From Clostridia bacterium (lineage in GTDB: Bacteria; Bacillota; Clostridia; Oscillospirales; Acutalibacteraceae): DNA of 64,000 nucleotides. The stretch lies in contig JAFWZR010000031.1 in NCBI GenBank assembly GCA_017522225.1, forward strand, positions 62,001-126,000. The letters run 5' to 3'. Positions 45,904 to 54,571 of this stretch are shown here, piece after piece. Position 1 is the stretch's first letter, and the number at the start of each line of letters is the position of its first letter. A program made the position numbers and the translations under genes. A model generated the notes under the pieces. That model was not told the origin of the DNA. It saw nothing but the letters and a program-made list of their open reading frames with translations, and did no database searches.

Positions 45904-48048
45904 ATGACAAAAATAATTGCATTTTTTATGGCAATATTCACCTGGCTCGGTGCAGTATTCTTACCGGGCAGACTGACAGGTGAAGGAGTATTCGGTGAGA
46001 CTGATGAAAAGGTTCAGGTCGCATTTGATGAGGGGGAATTTGTTATGGGTGAATATGACCTTGTGGTTGCCCCCGACGGTAACGACAGCAATCCCGGTAC
46101 GGTTGAAGCTCCCCTTAAAACTCTTGAAAAGGCAAAGGAGCTGCTCAAGACCCTTTCAACAGACGAGACTGTTACGGTGTGGTTCAGAGAAGGTACATAT
46201 ACAATCAGCGAAACAGTGAAATTTACTTCTGCTGACAAGAGCAATGTTCTTTACCGTTCTTATCCCGAGGAGAATGTTGTTTTCTCGGGTTCAAAGGTAA
46301 TTACGGGTTGGAGTGAAACCGTAATCAACGGAGTAAATGCTTTTGTAAAGGATGTGGAAATCAATTCCGATGAGGATTATTTCCGTTCACTTTTCAAGGG
46401 TGACAAAAGTCTTCCGCGTTCCACTTACCCGAAGGAGGGTATGTTCAAGGTAGCTGACCCCAGCGAGTCAGAGGCTGTTCCGAACGCTCACGACCCGTTT
46501 TTCTTTACACATCACGTTGCTTTCTACGCACATAAGGACAATATCCTCGATTTTGCGAACGCAGGCGACGTTGAGGTGAGAGTTATGCATTTCTGGTGCG
46601 ACGAGCATCTTCCCGTCCATAGTGTTGATGCTTCAACAGGTAGAATCGAAACAAAAAAGCCGACCTCAATGATTGTGAGAGTTGACGATAATTTTGTTTT
46701 CCAGAATGTTAAAGAAACACTTTCACTTCCAGGTGAATGGTATCTTGACCGCACGGAAGAAAAGCTTTATTACATCCCCGAAGAGGGTGATACTCCTGAA
46801 AATACAGTTCTTCATGCAGGTACCAATGATAAGCTTTTCGACTTTAACGGTGTGAAGAACGTTTCTTTCCAAGGTATCGACTTTGTCAACACAGGTTGGG
46901 ACTACATCGGCAGAGACGGCGGATTTTGGGGAAGTCTATTTGACATCAAGCATCCCTTATATGAAAACCTTGAATACGAGGCTGACCATCCGCAGGCTGC
47001 TTTTGAGGTTCCTGCCGCAATTTATGTTGCCGGCTCAACAGGAGTCGATTTCACAGACTGCCGATTTGAAAACATTTCATATACTGCACTCAAATTTGAC
47101 AAGGGCTCAAAGGATTGCAATGTCACAAGCTGTGAGTTTAAGTCAATCGGTGCAAACGCAATTTTCATCCACGGCGATTTTGTTATCCCTGCAACAACAC
47201 AGAATATCAATGTAACCGACTGCCACATCAGTCACTACGGCAGAATTTTCAGCAACGCAATCGGTATTCTTCTTACCCACGCTTACAATTGTAACCTCAC
47301 AAACAACGAGGTCCACGACGGTTGGTACACAGGTATTTCTGTCGGCTGGAACTGGGGGTATGCAGAGCATCCGACCAACAAAATAAACATCAGCAACAAT
47401 CTTATTTACAACATCGGTAACGGTTGGCTTTCTGATATGGGCGGTATCTATACGCTCGGTGTTCAGCCAGAAACCGTAATTTCAGGAAATGTGATTTATA
47501 ATGTCGGCTGTGACGAGGGTGCTTACGGCTACGGCGGATGGGGCATTTACCTTGACGAAGGATCAAGCGGAATGCTCGTTGAAAACAATCTCGTCTACGA
47601 TTGCTCCTCAGAAACCTTCCATCAGCATTACGGCAGAGACAATATCATCAGAAACAACATCTTTGCTTTCGGCGGTGAGGGTGCATTCATAATCACAAAG
47701 CACGAGGACCACAACTCACTTACGGCAACAAACAACATCTTTGTAACCGACAATGCTACAATGTATGCGTTTGATACAGAACGTGATTGGTTTGTTGACG
47801 ACAGCAATCTTTATTGGGACTATGACCGTGGCGGAAAAGTTTTGTCAGGTCATACAACAAAGCTTTTTGACAGAGATTCGCTTGCAATTGTAGTTGCACG
47901 AGGCTATTATAACAACGCGATATTCAAGGATCCGCTTTTCAAGGATGCCGCAAACCGTGACTTTACACTTGCTGAAAACTCACCTGCACTTGAAATCGGA
48001 TTCAAGCCGTTTGATTATAACGCAGGTACACTGACAAAGTTCAACTGA
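45904..48048 (+). CDS. Secreted right-handed parallel beta-helix protein (GH141-like candidate)
   Basis: 714 residues with an N-terminal signal or anchor helix (MTKIIAFFMAIFTWLGAVFL). Residues about 50-90 show YDLVVAPDGNDSNPGTVEAP, which in surface enzymes opens a right-handed beta-helix. The second half (about 315-640) is a run of Asn-rich coils (NISNNLIYNIG, VENNLVYDCSS, IRNNIFAFGGEG). GWGIYLDEGSSG and SDMGGIYTLGV are the most conserved-looking loops and could hold acidic catalytic residues. Such proteins include polysaccharide hydrolases and lyases, family GH141 among them. I cannot fix the family or substrate. It is monocistronic between two terminators. Confidence 0.72.
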   Translation: MTKIIAFFMAIFTWLGAVFLPGRLTGEGVFGETDEKVQVAFDEGEFVMGEYDLVVAPDGNDSNPGTVEAPLKTLEKAKELLKTLSTDETVTVWFREGTYTISETVKFTSADKSNVLYRSYPEENVVFSGSKVITGWSETVINGVNAFVKDVEINSDEDYFRSLFKGDKSLPRSTYPKEGMFKVADPSESEAVPNAHDPFFFTHHVAFYAHKDNILDFANAGDVEVRVMHFWCDEHLPVHSVDASTGRIETKKPTSMIVRVDDNFVFQNVKETLSLPGEWYLDRTEEKLYYIPEEGDTPENTVLHAGTNDKLFDFNGVKNVSFQGIDFVNTGWDYIGRDGGFWGSLFDIKHPLYENLEYEADHPQAAFEVPAAIYVAGSTGVDFTDCRFENISYTALKFDKGSKDCNVTSCEFKSIGANAIFIHGDFVIPATTQNINVTDCHISHYGRIFSNAIGILLTHAYNCNLTNNEVHDGWYTGISVGWNWGYAEHPTNKINISNNLIYNIGNGWLSDMGGIYTLGVQPETVISGNVIYNVGCDEGAYGYGGWGIYLDEGSSGMLVENNLVYDCSSETFHQHYGRDNIIRNNIFAFGGEGAFIITKHEDHNSLTATNNIFVTDNATMYAFDTERDWFVDDSNLYWDYDRGGKVLSGHTTKLFDRDSLAIVVARGYYNNAIFKDPLFKDAANRDFTLAENSPALEIGFKPFDYNAGTLTKFN

Positions 48049-48056
48049 ATACAAAG

Positions 48057-48086
48057 AAGCCGCGGTCAGACCGCGGCTTTATTTTT
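48057..48086 (+). terminator. Terminator of the beta-helix gene
   Basis: AAGCCGCGGT (48057-48066) pairs with ACCGCGGCTT (48070-48079) with a three-base loop, followed by a T-rich run. Confidence 0.9.
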
Positions 48087-48147
48087 GCTGTGTTATTTTT
48101 GTTCTAACCGTACTTTTTTTAACATAACCTTTATACGAGGTGATGCA

Positions 48148-48960
48148 ATGGAAAAAGAGGTCAAAGAAATCAAAGACAATAACACAAGCAAGGAATCGGA
48201 AATAATTAAAGAAATCAAGGGAAAAAGAAAAACCGATGCCTCTGCGTTCAACAATGTTGTTTTTGTTCAGGCGGCAGTCTGCGCCTTTGCGATATTACTT
48301 GTTTTTCTTGCCTGGAAATTCAGTCCGTCAACCTTTGAGTTTTTACTAAGTGAGTTCAACCGCATCATGTCAATTGATATGACAACGGACGAGTTGATTG
48401 AGTCTGCAAAGGATTCTGCGCAGTCTGTTATGGGAGTTATACCTACCGGAGACAATGCAGCAGAGGATACATCGGAGGATAAACAGCCCTCAGGCGAGGG
48501 CGGTGAAGACGCTGAAGCCGTTGCCGTTGCGGTTATGGCAGGTCTCGGCAAAAACGATTCTATCACCGTTCCGATTCACGGCAGAATAACATCACGGTAC
48601 GGCTACCGCACAAACCCTATTTCGGGGAAATACGGCTTACACACGGGTGTTGACATTGCCGCCGATGAGGGCACAAACATTGTTGCAGCATACAACGGTG
48701 TTGTTCGGGATACGGGCTACGGCACCAAAAAAGGTAATTATGTGCTGATGGAGCACTCTGACGGAACAGAAACTCTGTACTGCCATTGCTCGGAGGTTCT
48801 GGTCGATGAGGGTACGGTTATCCGTGCAGGTGAAATAATTGCACTTGTCGGCAGTACAGGCTGGAGCACGGGACCGCACCTGCATTTTGAAATACATAAC
48901 AAAAACGGGTGGTCTGTAGACCCCTTGGATGTAATCGAAGAAAAAGACGGCAGAGTATGA
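48148..48960 (+). CDS. Membrane-anchored M23 (LytM) peptidase-domain protein, SpoIVFA-like by context
   Basis: 270 residues from ATG 48148 (RBS ACGAGGTGATG). A charged N-terminal segment precedes one membrane helix (about 36-56), a linker, and a C-terminal LytM domain (140-258). The zinc ligands His165 and Asp169 (HTGVD) and His246 (HLHFE), with His213 in YCH and His244, are all present, so it could be an active endopeptidase. The stop overlaps the start of an M50 protease (ATGA). This M23-then-M50 order is that of spoIVFA-spoIVFB in sporulating Firmicutes, where SpoIVFA holds SpoIVFB in check. The sporulation role is inferred from this pairing. Confidence 0.75.
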   Translation: MEKEVKEIKDNNTSKESEIIKEIKGKRKTDASAFNNVVFVQAAVCAFAILLVFLAWKFSPSTFEFLLSEFNRIMSIDMTTDELIESAKDSAQSVMGVIPTGDNAAEDTSEDKQPSGEGGEDAEAVAVAVMAGLGKNDSITVPIHGRITSRYGYRTNPISGKYGLHTGVDIAADEGTNIVAAYNGVVRDTGYGTKKGNYVLMEHSDGTETLYCHCSEVLVDEGTVIRAGEIIALVGSTGWSTGPHLHFEIHNKNGWSVDPLDVIEEKDGRV

Positions 48961-49511
48961 CCTTGCGTATTCTGAAATTAAAGCTGAGCGTTGACTTCTG
49001 GTTTGTGGCAGTCATCACGCTTATGCTTGTCCTCTTCCCCGAAAGCAAGGCGGTTTTCTGCTTTATAATGTGCGTATTGCACGAGGCGGGGCATCTTCTG
49101 GCAATGCTCATCTGCGGTAAAAGGGCAGATGAAATACAGCTCGGATATTTCGGGATGAAAATAGTGGCGGATAAGAGATTTCTGCCGCCGATAAAAGAAT
49201 CAATCATCGCATTCAGCGGTCCGTTGGTTAATCTGATATTGTTCCCTTTGTTTTATACTTCGGGTAAGGCCGACTATGCCGTTATCAACCTCGGACTTGC
49301 TTTTTTCAATCTTCTGCCCGTCACAATGCTTGACGGCGGACATATAATATCAGCCTTTTTCCCCGACAGTAAGCTTCACCGTAAGCTGAGCATCGTGTGT
49401 GCATTGGCGTTACTTGTTATCGGAGCTTTTATCGGAATATACACCAAAGAAAATTTTACAATTATGATAGTTGCCCTTTATCTGTTGACAGGTATTGTGT
49501 GCGAAAAATAA
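48957..49511 (+). CDS. spoIVFB: M50 site-2 protease, SpoIVFB-like
   Basis: 184 residues, mostly hydrophobic (about four to six helices). The zinc motif is HEAGH at 42-46 (CVLHEAGHLLAML). The third ligand is Asp126 in NLLPVTMLDGGH, near Asn118. Residues 1-13 are positively charged. Intramembrane proteases of this type cut membrane-bound targets; SpoIVFB frees sigma-K in the mother cell. It lacks the CBS domain of the longer Bacillus enzyme. ATG 48957 is used because it is coupled to the upstream stop codon, not because of a strong RBS. Other M50 roles are possible. Confidence 0.75.
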   Translation: MTLRILKLKLSVDFWFVAVITLMLVLFPESKAVFCFIMCVLHEAGHLLAMLICGKRADEIQLGYFGMKIVADKRFLPPIKESIIAFSGPLVNLILFPLFYTSGKADYAVINLGLAFFNLLPVTMLDGGHIISAFFPDSKLHRKLSIVCALALLVIGAFIGIYTKENFTIMIVALYLLTGIVCEK

Positions 49512-49548
49512 GCGGAAGGCACTCACCTTCCGCTTAAATTATTTTGAA
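49510..49548. terminator. Bidirectional terminator after spoIVFB-like gene
   Basis: AAGCGGAAGG (49510-49519) pairs with CCTTCCGCTT (49526-49535), then an A/T-rich run. It overlaps the stop codons of both convergent genes. Confidence 0.8.
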
Positions 49549-50295
49549 TATTATAAACAAAATGCCGTAAATTATCGGCTGATGCGCCATATAGATTTCA
49601 AGCGAATGTCTGCCGATAAATTCAAGCGGTCTGCAAGAAACCACACTTAAGTATCCGAGACAGCCTGTTTTTTCAAAAAGCCTGTACAGGAACAATCCTG
49701 TCCAGAAAAGAAATAACCAGGGCATAATCGGAAAAAAATCTGACGAAAAAAAGTCATTGTGAGGAAAACCGAAAAATGCAGTCATATGGTTTGCGTACAG
49801 AAAATCGGGAAGACAGAAAAGCACCGTATCACCGAAGCCGACCGTTCCGTTACACACGTTATAGGTAAGTGCAAACAGCACTGCATTGACTGCCAGACCG
49901 ACAACGGGCGGAATCCTTGCAAAAAGCTTTTCGAGCGGTATTGTCACAAGCATTGCCGTGCCAAGCAGAGAGAGTACACCGTGAATAATTATGCTGTCGG
50001 GCATAGCAATCGCCGTCACAACGGTTATCACAAGTGCACAGACAAGCACCGTTATCGAGCGTCTGAGCTTTCGTCTGCCGAGAAAAAAGCAAAAGCCTGA
50101 AAGCAGAATGAACGACCAGCATATACTCTGCTGAAAAACAAAGCCTGCCTCACCCTTGAACCACGGGATATTTACACCGAACATATAGATAACATCCCAC
50201 AGCGTGTGGTAAATCACCATTGCAATTATCGCAACCGCACGCAGAATATCCGGCACGGTATATCTTTTTTTCGGCTTATCAATCCTTTGCATCAT
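49534..50295 (-). CDS. Heparan-alpha-glucosaminide N-acetyltransferase-like membrane protein (DUF1624)
   Basis: 253 residues with about seven membrane helices. The N-terminal RYTVPDILRAVAIIAMVIYHTLWD and the C-terminal GRHSLEIYMAHQPIIYGILF are the hallmarks of the DUF1624/HGSNAT group, which moves acyl groups across membranes onto sugars. The His in MVIYH is the expected acyl carrier. The start codon (50295, or 50292) lies inside the end of polA, so the two genes overlap by about 17 bp and are probably cotranscribed. The substrate is unknown. Confidence 0.78.
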   Translation of the reverse strand: MMQRIDKPKKRYTVPDILRAVAIIAMVIYHTLWDVIYMFGVNIPWFKGEAGFVFQQSICWSFILLSGFCFFLGRRKLRRSITVLVCALVITVVTAIAMPDSIIIHGVLSLLGTAMLVTIPLEKLFARIPPVVGLAVNAVLFALTYNVCNGTVGFGDTVLFCLPDFLYANHMTAFFGFPHNDFFSSDFFPIMPWLFLFWTGLFLYRLFEKTGCLGYLSVVSCRPLEFIGRHSLEIYMAHQPIIYGILFIIFKII

Positions 50296-52849
50296 ACCAG
50301 CTCTTACCCAAGCTCACATCTGCAGTGAGTCTTACGTTCATATCGGTTGCGTTTTCCATTTCTTCCTTAACGATACGGCAAACCACTTCAGCCTCTGATT
50401 CGGGAGCCTCAACAATCAGTTCATCGTGCACCTGCATAATGAGCTGTGCCATGAGGTTTTCCTTCTTCATACGCTCGTAAACCTTAATCATCGCAATTTT
50501 GATGATATCCGCCGCAGTACCCTGAATGGGCATATTTCTGGCAACACGCTCGCCGAAGTTGCGAAGCATTGCATTGGATGCGGTAAGCTCAGGCAGATAA
50601 CGTCTTCTGCCGAAGAGAGTGCTTACATAACCATTTTCCTTTGCATCGGCTATAACCTTCTGCATATAGCTGTCAACACCTGCAAACTTGTGGAGATAAC
50701 CCTTGATATATCTGTCTGCCTCAGCACGGGTTACGCCGATATCCTTTGCAAGAGAAAATGCACCTATGCCGTAAACAATACCGAAGTTAACAGCTTTTGC
50801 CCTTGTTCGCATAAGTGGTGTGACGGCTTCAATCGGCATATTGAAAACCTGTGAGGCGGTGATTGTATGAATGTCGTCACCCTCATTAAAGGCAGAAATC
50901 ATACGCTCATCGTCCGCAATGTGTGCAAGCACACGCAGCTCAATCTGTGAATAGTCAGCATCAATAAGCACACAGCCGTCCTTCGCAACAAAGAACTTAC
51001 GCAATTCTCTGCCGACCTCACTTCTTACAGGAATATTCTGAAGATTCGGCTCGGTGGAGGAAATTCTGCCTGTACGGGTTTCCGTCTGATTGAGTGTGGA
51101 ATGGATTCTTCCGTCAGGTGCAACACATTTTTTAAGTCCGTCGCAATAGGTTGACTTGAGCTTTGCCAAAGTTCTGTATTCAAGCACAAGTGCAACAATC
51201 GGATAATCCGCCGCAAGGTCTTCGAGTACATCTGCATTTGTGGAATAGCCTGATTTTGTCTTTTTCTTTGCAGGCAATCCGAGTTTTTCAAACAGTACCG
51301 TACCGAGCTGCTTCGGAGAGTTGATATTGAACTGCTCACCTGCGAGGTCATAGATTTTTTCAACCAGTCCGTTTATCTGTGTTTCAAGCACGGCACCGTA
51401 TTCCTCTATGCTTTGTGAATCAACAAGGAAGCCTGTAACCTCCATCGAGGACAGCACCTTCGCAAGAGGCATTTCTATATTGTACATAAGGTCAAGCTGA
51501 CCGTTCTTTTCAAGCTCGGCATATGCCTTTTCCCATGCCCCCGACAGACAGGCGCACTCAAGTGCAACCGCATCCTCCGTATCCGTTTCGGGCAGAGTAC
51601 CGCCGTATTCCTGTACCATCCGTGACGGGTGGTAATCACTCGCAGACGGGTTGAGAATGTAGCCGGCAATCATAATATCGCTTACCTTGCCTCTGATTTC
51701 AGTTCCGCGTGCAAATGCCCAAGAATAAAGCGGCTTTATATCATATGTGATTTTGTGAGTATTCTCGTCAGCAAGGATTTCTGCAAGCTGAGAAGCAAAA
51801 ACAAAGCTGTTGTTTTCAGCAACAAGCACTCCCTCGGGGGTAGCAAAAGCAATTTTCACTACCTCACCGTCATCATAAACAGGGACAAAGTATACCGAGT
51901 CGCCCGGTTTTATCTCGGACAGCTCGTCAACATATTTCACAGCGGTTTTGACTGTTTCTTTTTCTTCATTCACCGTCGGTACCGCACCGAGGTTGAATGT
52001 CTCTATCATCTTGAACATTTCGAGCGATGCAAGAAGCCTTGTAGCAGCACCGGCGTCCCCTGCCGTCGGTTTGTAGACATCCATATCAGTATCAATCGGA
52101 GCATCAAGCGCAATTGTGCCGAGCTTATGACTGAGAAATGCATTATCCTTATCGGCCCCGAGTTTTTCACGCAGCTTCGGCTTGATGTCGAGCGTGTCAA
52201 GGTTTTCGTAAATATACTCAATACTGCCGTATTTCTGAATAAGCTCGCCTGCAGTTTTCGGGCCCACTCCCGCAACACCAGGAATGTTATCGGAGCTGTC
52301 ACCCTGCAGAGCCTTGATTTCAATCATCTGTTTCGGAGTTACACCGTATTCCTCACGGATTTTGTCGGTGTCATAAGCAACAGTCTGCGTTCTGCCCATT
52401 TTGGTTGAAGCTAACAGAACAGTTGTATTATCACTTACAAGCTGAAGGCTGTCACGGTCTCCCGTTGCGATGAAGCACTTGTCACCCTCGCCTGTCTGAA
52501 CACTCAGAGTGCCGAGGATATCATCCGCTTCCCATCCCTCCTGCTCAACCACCTTGTATCCCATTAGTGTGAGTAATTCCTTGAGCACGGGCAGCTGTTC
52601 ACGAAGCTCGTCGGGCATACCCTTTCTGCCCGCCTTATACTCCGTGTACATCTTGTGTCTGAAGGTCGGTGCTTTAAGGTCAAAAGCAACCGCTACCCTG
52701 TCGGGATTGCATTCTTCAAGCAAACGGTGAAAAATATTCATAAAACCGTAAATACCGTTTGTGAATCTTCCGTCCTTGGTGGTAAGGAGCTTGATTCCGT
52801 AAAAGGCACGGTTGATGATGCTGTTGCCGTCAATAACAAGAAGTCTCAT
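50279..52849 (-). CDS. polA: DNA polymerase I
   Basis: 856 residues. The N-terminal 5' nuclease (1-290) has GNSIINRAF, GWEADDILGT, ATGDRDSLQL and GDSSDNIPGV. The middle domain (about 300-470) lacks the 3'-5' exonuclease acidic residues (DSVYFVPVYDDG in place of a D-x-E motif), so proofreading is probably absent, as in many Firmicutes. The polymerase domain carries DADYSQIELRVLAHI (motif A), RAKAVNFGIVYG (motif B) and QVHDELIVEAP (motif C). It fills gaps after Okazaki fragment processing and excision repair. The start ATG 52849 has GGAGG upstream. Confidence 0.98.
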   Translation of the reverse strand: MRLLVIDGNSIINRAFYGIKLLTTKDGRFTNGIYGFMNIFHRLLEECNPDRVAVAFDLKAPTFRHKMYTEYKAGRKGMPDELREQLPVLKELLTLMGYKVVEQEGWEADDILGTLSVQTGEGDKCFIATGDRDSLQLVSDNTTVLLASTKMGRTQTVAYDTDKIREEYGVTPKQMIEIKALQGDSSDNIPGVAGVGPKTAGELIQKYGSIEYIYENLDTLDIKPKLREKLGADKDNAFLSHKLGTIALDAPIDTDMDVYKPTAGDAGAATRLLASLEMFKMIETFNLGAVPTVNEEKETVKTAVKYVDELSEIKPGDSVYFVPVYDDGEVVKIAFATPEGVLVAENNSFVFASQLAEILADENTHKITYDIKPLYSWAFARGTEIRGKVSDIMIAGYILNPSASDYHPSRMVQEYGGTLPETDTEDAVALECACLSGAWEKAYAELEKNGQLDLMYNIEMPLAKVLSSMEVTGFLVDSQSIEEYGAVLETQINGLVEKIYDLAGEQFNINSPKQLGTVLFEKLGLPAKKKTKSGYSTNADVLEDLAADYPIVALVLEYRTLAKLKSTYCDGLKKCVAPDGRIHSTLNQTETRTGRISSTEPNLQNIPVRSEVGRELRKFFVAKDGCVLIDADYSQIELRVLAHIADDERMISAFNEGDDIHTITASQVFNMPIEAVTPLMRTRAKAVNFGIVYGIGAFSLAKDIGVTRAEADRYIKGYLHKFAGVDSYMQKVIADAKENGYVSTLFGRRRYLPELTASNAMLRNFGERVARNMPIQGTAADIIKIAMIKVYERMKKENLMAQLIMQVHDELIVEAPESEAEVVCRIVKEEMENATDMNVRLTADVSLGKSWYDAKD

Positions 52850-52893
52850 AAAAAAGCCTCCAAAATCATATATGAAATTATTTTATCACACTT

Positions 52894-52923
52894 TTGACAA
52901 TTATGGTAGATTCGTGGTAAAAT
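52894..52923 (+). promoter_or_regulatory. Promoter of dusB
   Basis: TTGACA (52894-52899) and TAAAAT (52918-52923), 18 nt apart, 16 bp before the GTG start codon. Confidence 0.7.
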
Positions 52924-52939
52924 ATTTTTCGGTGATTTT

Positions 52940-53905
52940 GTGAAGATAGGAAATTTAGAAATTAAAGGACACGCGGCACTCGCTCCGATGGCAGGCGTTG
53001 CGGACAGAGCATTCCGTGAGCTATGCACATCGTACGGCGCAGCTTATGTCATAAGTGAAATGGTAAGCTCAAAGGGTCTGACCATGCAGGACAAAAAATC
53101 AAAGGAGCTTCTCTTCCTCTCGGAAAAGGAACGTCCTGCCGGTGCACAGATTTTCGGTGACAACCCTGCTATTATGGCAGAGGCGGCACTCAAGACACTG
53201 AGCTTCAATCCCGAATTTATAGATATAAATATGGGTTGTCCCGCGCCGAAAATTGCAGGCAACGGCGGTGGTTCCGCTCTTCTTAAGAACCCTCCGCTGA
53301 TAAGTGAAATTGTCGAAAGCGTTGTCAAGGCTTCGCCCATACCCGTTACGGTAAAAATCCGTATCGGCTGGGACCTTGATACAGTCAATGCAGTTGAGGT
53401 AGCGAAAAGAATTGAGGCAGCAGGTGCATCGGCACTTACCGTGCACGGCAGAACGAGGACGCAGATGTATGCCCCTCCCGTTTACCTTGATGAAATTGCA
53501 AAAGTAAAAAATGCCGTAAGCATTCCCGTTATCGGCAACGGTGATATCATTGACGGTCAGAGTGCAAAAAGGATGCTCGACGAGACAGGCTGCGACTTTC
53601 TTATGATTGGCCGAGGTGCGCTCGGCAGACCGTGGGTTTTTGAAAGTGTTAATGCATATCTTGAAAACGGCACCGAAATTCCCGAACCGCCCATAGAAGA
53701 GCGTATGAGAGTAATGACTGAGCACATAAAACTCATCTGCGAATACAAGGGTGAGCGTGTCGGAATGAGGGAAGCGCGCAAGCACGCAGCGTGGTACATC
53801 AAGGGCATCAGGGGTGCTGCCGCATTCCGTCAGGAGGTCGGCACACTTTCGGACATGAAGCAGCTTGAAGAGCTTGCCGTGCGTGTTATTGAGTGCAGTG
53901 AATAA
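52940..53905 (+). CDS. dusB: tRNA-dihydrouridine synthase (DusB type)
   Basis: 321 residues, starting at GTG 52940 with CGGTGA upstream. The FMN-binding TIM barrel has LAPMAGVADRAFR, the catalytic Cys100 in INMGCPAPKIAGNGGGSALL, VHGRTR and MIGRGALGRPW. It reduces specific uridines in tRNA to dihydrouridine. The lysine/alanine-rich C-terminal helical domain with REARKHAAWYIKGI is typical of DusB. It is divergent from polA. Confidence 0.95.
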   Translation: MKIGNLEIKGHAALAPMAGVADRAFRELCTSYGAAYVISEMVSSKGLTMQDKKSKELLFLSEKERPAGAQIFGDNPAIMAEAALKTLSFNPEFIDINMGCPAPKIAGNGGGSALLKNPPLISEIVESVVKASPIPVTVKIRIGWDLDTVNAVEVAKRIEAAGASALTVHGRTRTQMYAPPVYLDEIAKVKNAVSIPVIGNGDIIDGQSAKRMLDETGCDFLMIGRGALGRPWVFESVNAYLENGTEIPEPPIEERMRVMTEHIKLICEYKGERVGMREARKHAAWYIKGIRGAAAFRQEVGTLSDMKQLEELAVRVIECSE

Positions 53906-54205
53906 ATTATGCGCTTTTTCGTGAATAATTCAGCCGTGAAACATTGTTAAAAATTGGATAAAAACGCGCTGTAAAGGTTTTTACTTTACAAAAAATACGT
54001 ATTTTCCAATAAAAAAGTACGAAGCTGCGTGAAGTTTTCCACATTTTCAACCGAGTTTTCCACACTGTCAAGTGTGAAACCTTTACGTAAAGCAAAAATA
54101 CTTTACACACCCTTTTTATTCAAAAACCGCCTGAATATATGCAATTTGTTAAGAACATACACAATAAATTCATTTCGGATATCAGATAAAAAACATCCAA
54201 AACTA
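53906..54205. promoter_or_regulatory. Palindrome-rich AT-rich interval upstream of acpP
   Basis: No gene is seen here. The interval holds a 14-bp palindrome AAAATACGTATTTT (near 53991-54005), CTTTACGTAAAG (near 54081-54092), a CACACT/AGTGTG hairpin (54061-54076), an inverted pair GTAAAGGTTT and AAACCTTTAC about 100 bp apart, and two TTTTCCACA elements (54033-54041, 54056-54064) that resemble DnaA boxes. This is more structure than the acpP promoter needs. Function unknown; regulator binding is the simplest reading. Confidence 0.5.
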
Positions 54206-54234
54206 TTGACAAAAGTTCAATTTATTACTAATAT
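54206..54234 (+). promoter_or_regulatory. Promoter of acpP
   Basis: TTGACA (54206-54211) and TAATAT (54229-54234), 17 nt apart, about 55 bp before the acpP start codon. Confidence 0.75.
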
Positions 54235-54289
54235 TTTGTATTGAGCAGATATATGTATTATAAATACTGAAACATAAAGGAGAAAACTT

Positions 54290-54520
54290 ATGAACATTTT
54301 TGAAAAACTGAAGGAAATTCTTGCTGAGCAGCTTGAGATTGACGAGGACAAAATCACTTATGAAAGCCATATTCTTGATGATCTCGGCGCTGACAGCCTT
54401 GATGTTGTTGACCTTATTATGAGCATCGAAGACGAGTTCGGTATGGAAGTACCCGACGAAGCAGTTGATTCTATCCGTACTGTTGAAGACATGGTTAAAT
54501 ATATCGAGGATCACGAATAA
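54290..54520 (+). CDS. acpP: Acyl carrier protein
   Basis: 76 residues, acidic and helical. The phosphopantetheine attachment site is Ser36 in LGADSLDVVDLIM. It carries fatty acyl chains during lipid synthesis. The RBS AAAGGAG precedes ATG 54290. It stands apart from any fab operon in this window and is followed by proS after 51 bp, possibly on one transcript. Confidence 0.97.
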   Translation: MNIFEKLKEILAEQLEIDEDKITYESHILDDLGADSLDVVDLIMSIEDEFGMEVPDEAVDSIRTVEDMVKYIEDHE

Positions 54521-54571
54521 TCCCCTCTTTACGGCATAGCCGTCAGAATTGAAAGGCAGGAAAAACACAAA

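Noticed and set aside
50279..52849. Defective exonuclease domain of PolA as an anomaly
   Set aside because: Loss of the 3'-5' exonuclease acidic residues is common in Firmicute DNA polymerase I.
53906..54205. Possible replication origin from DnaA-box-like sites
   Set aside because: Only two relaxed boxes, no dnaA/dnaN/rpmH neighbours, and no AT-rich unwinding block next to a box array. Kept only as a regulatory curiosity.
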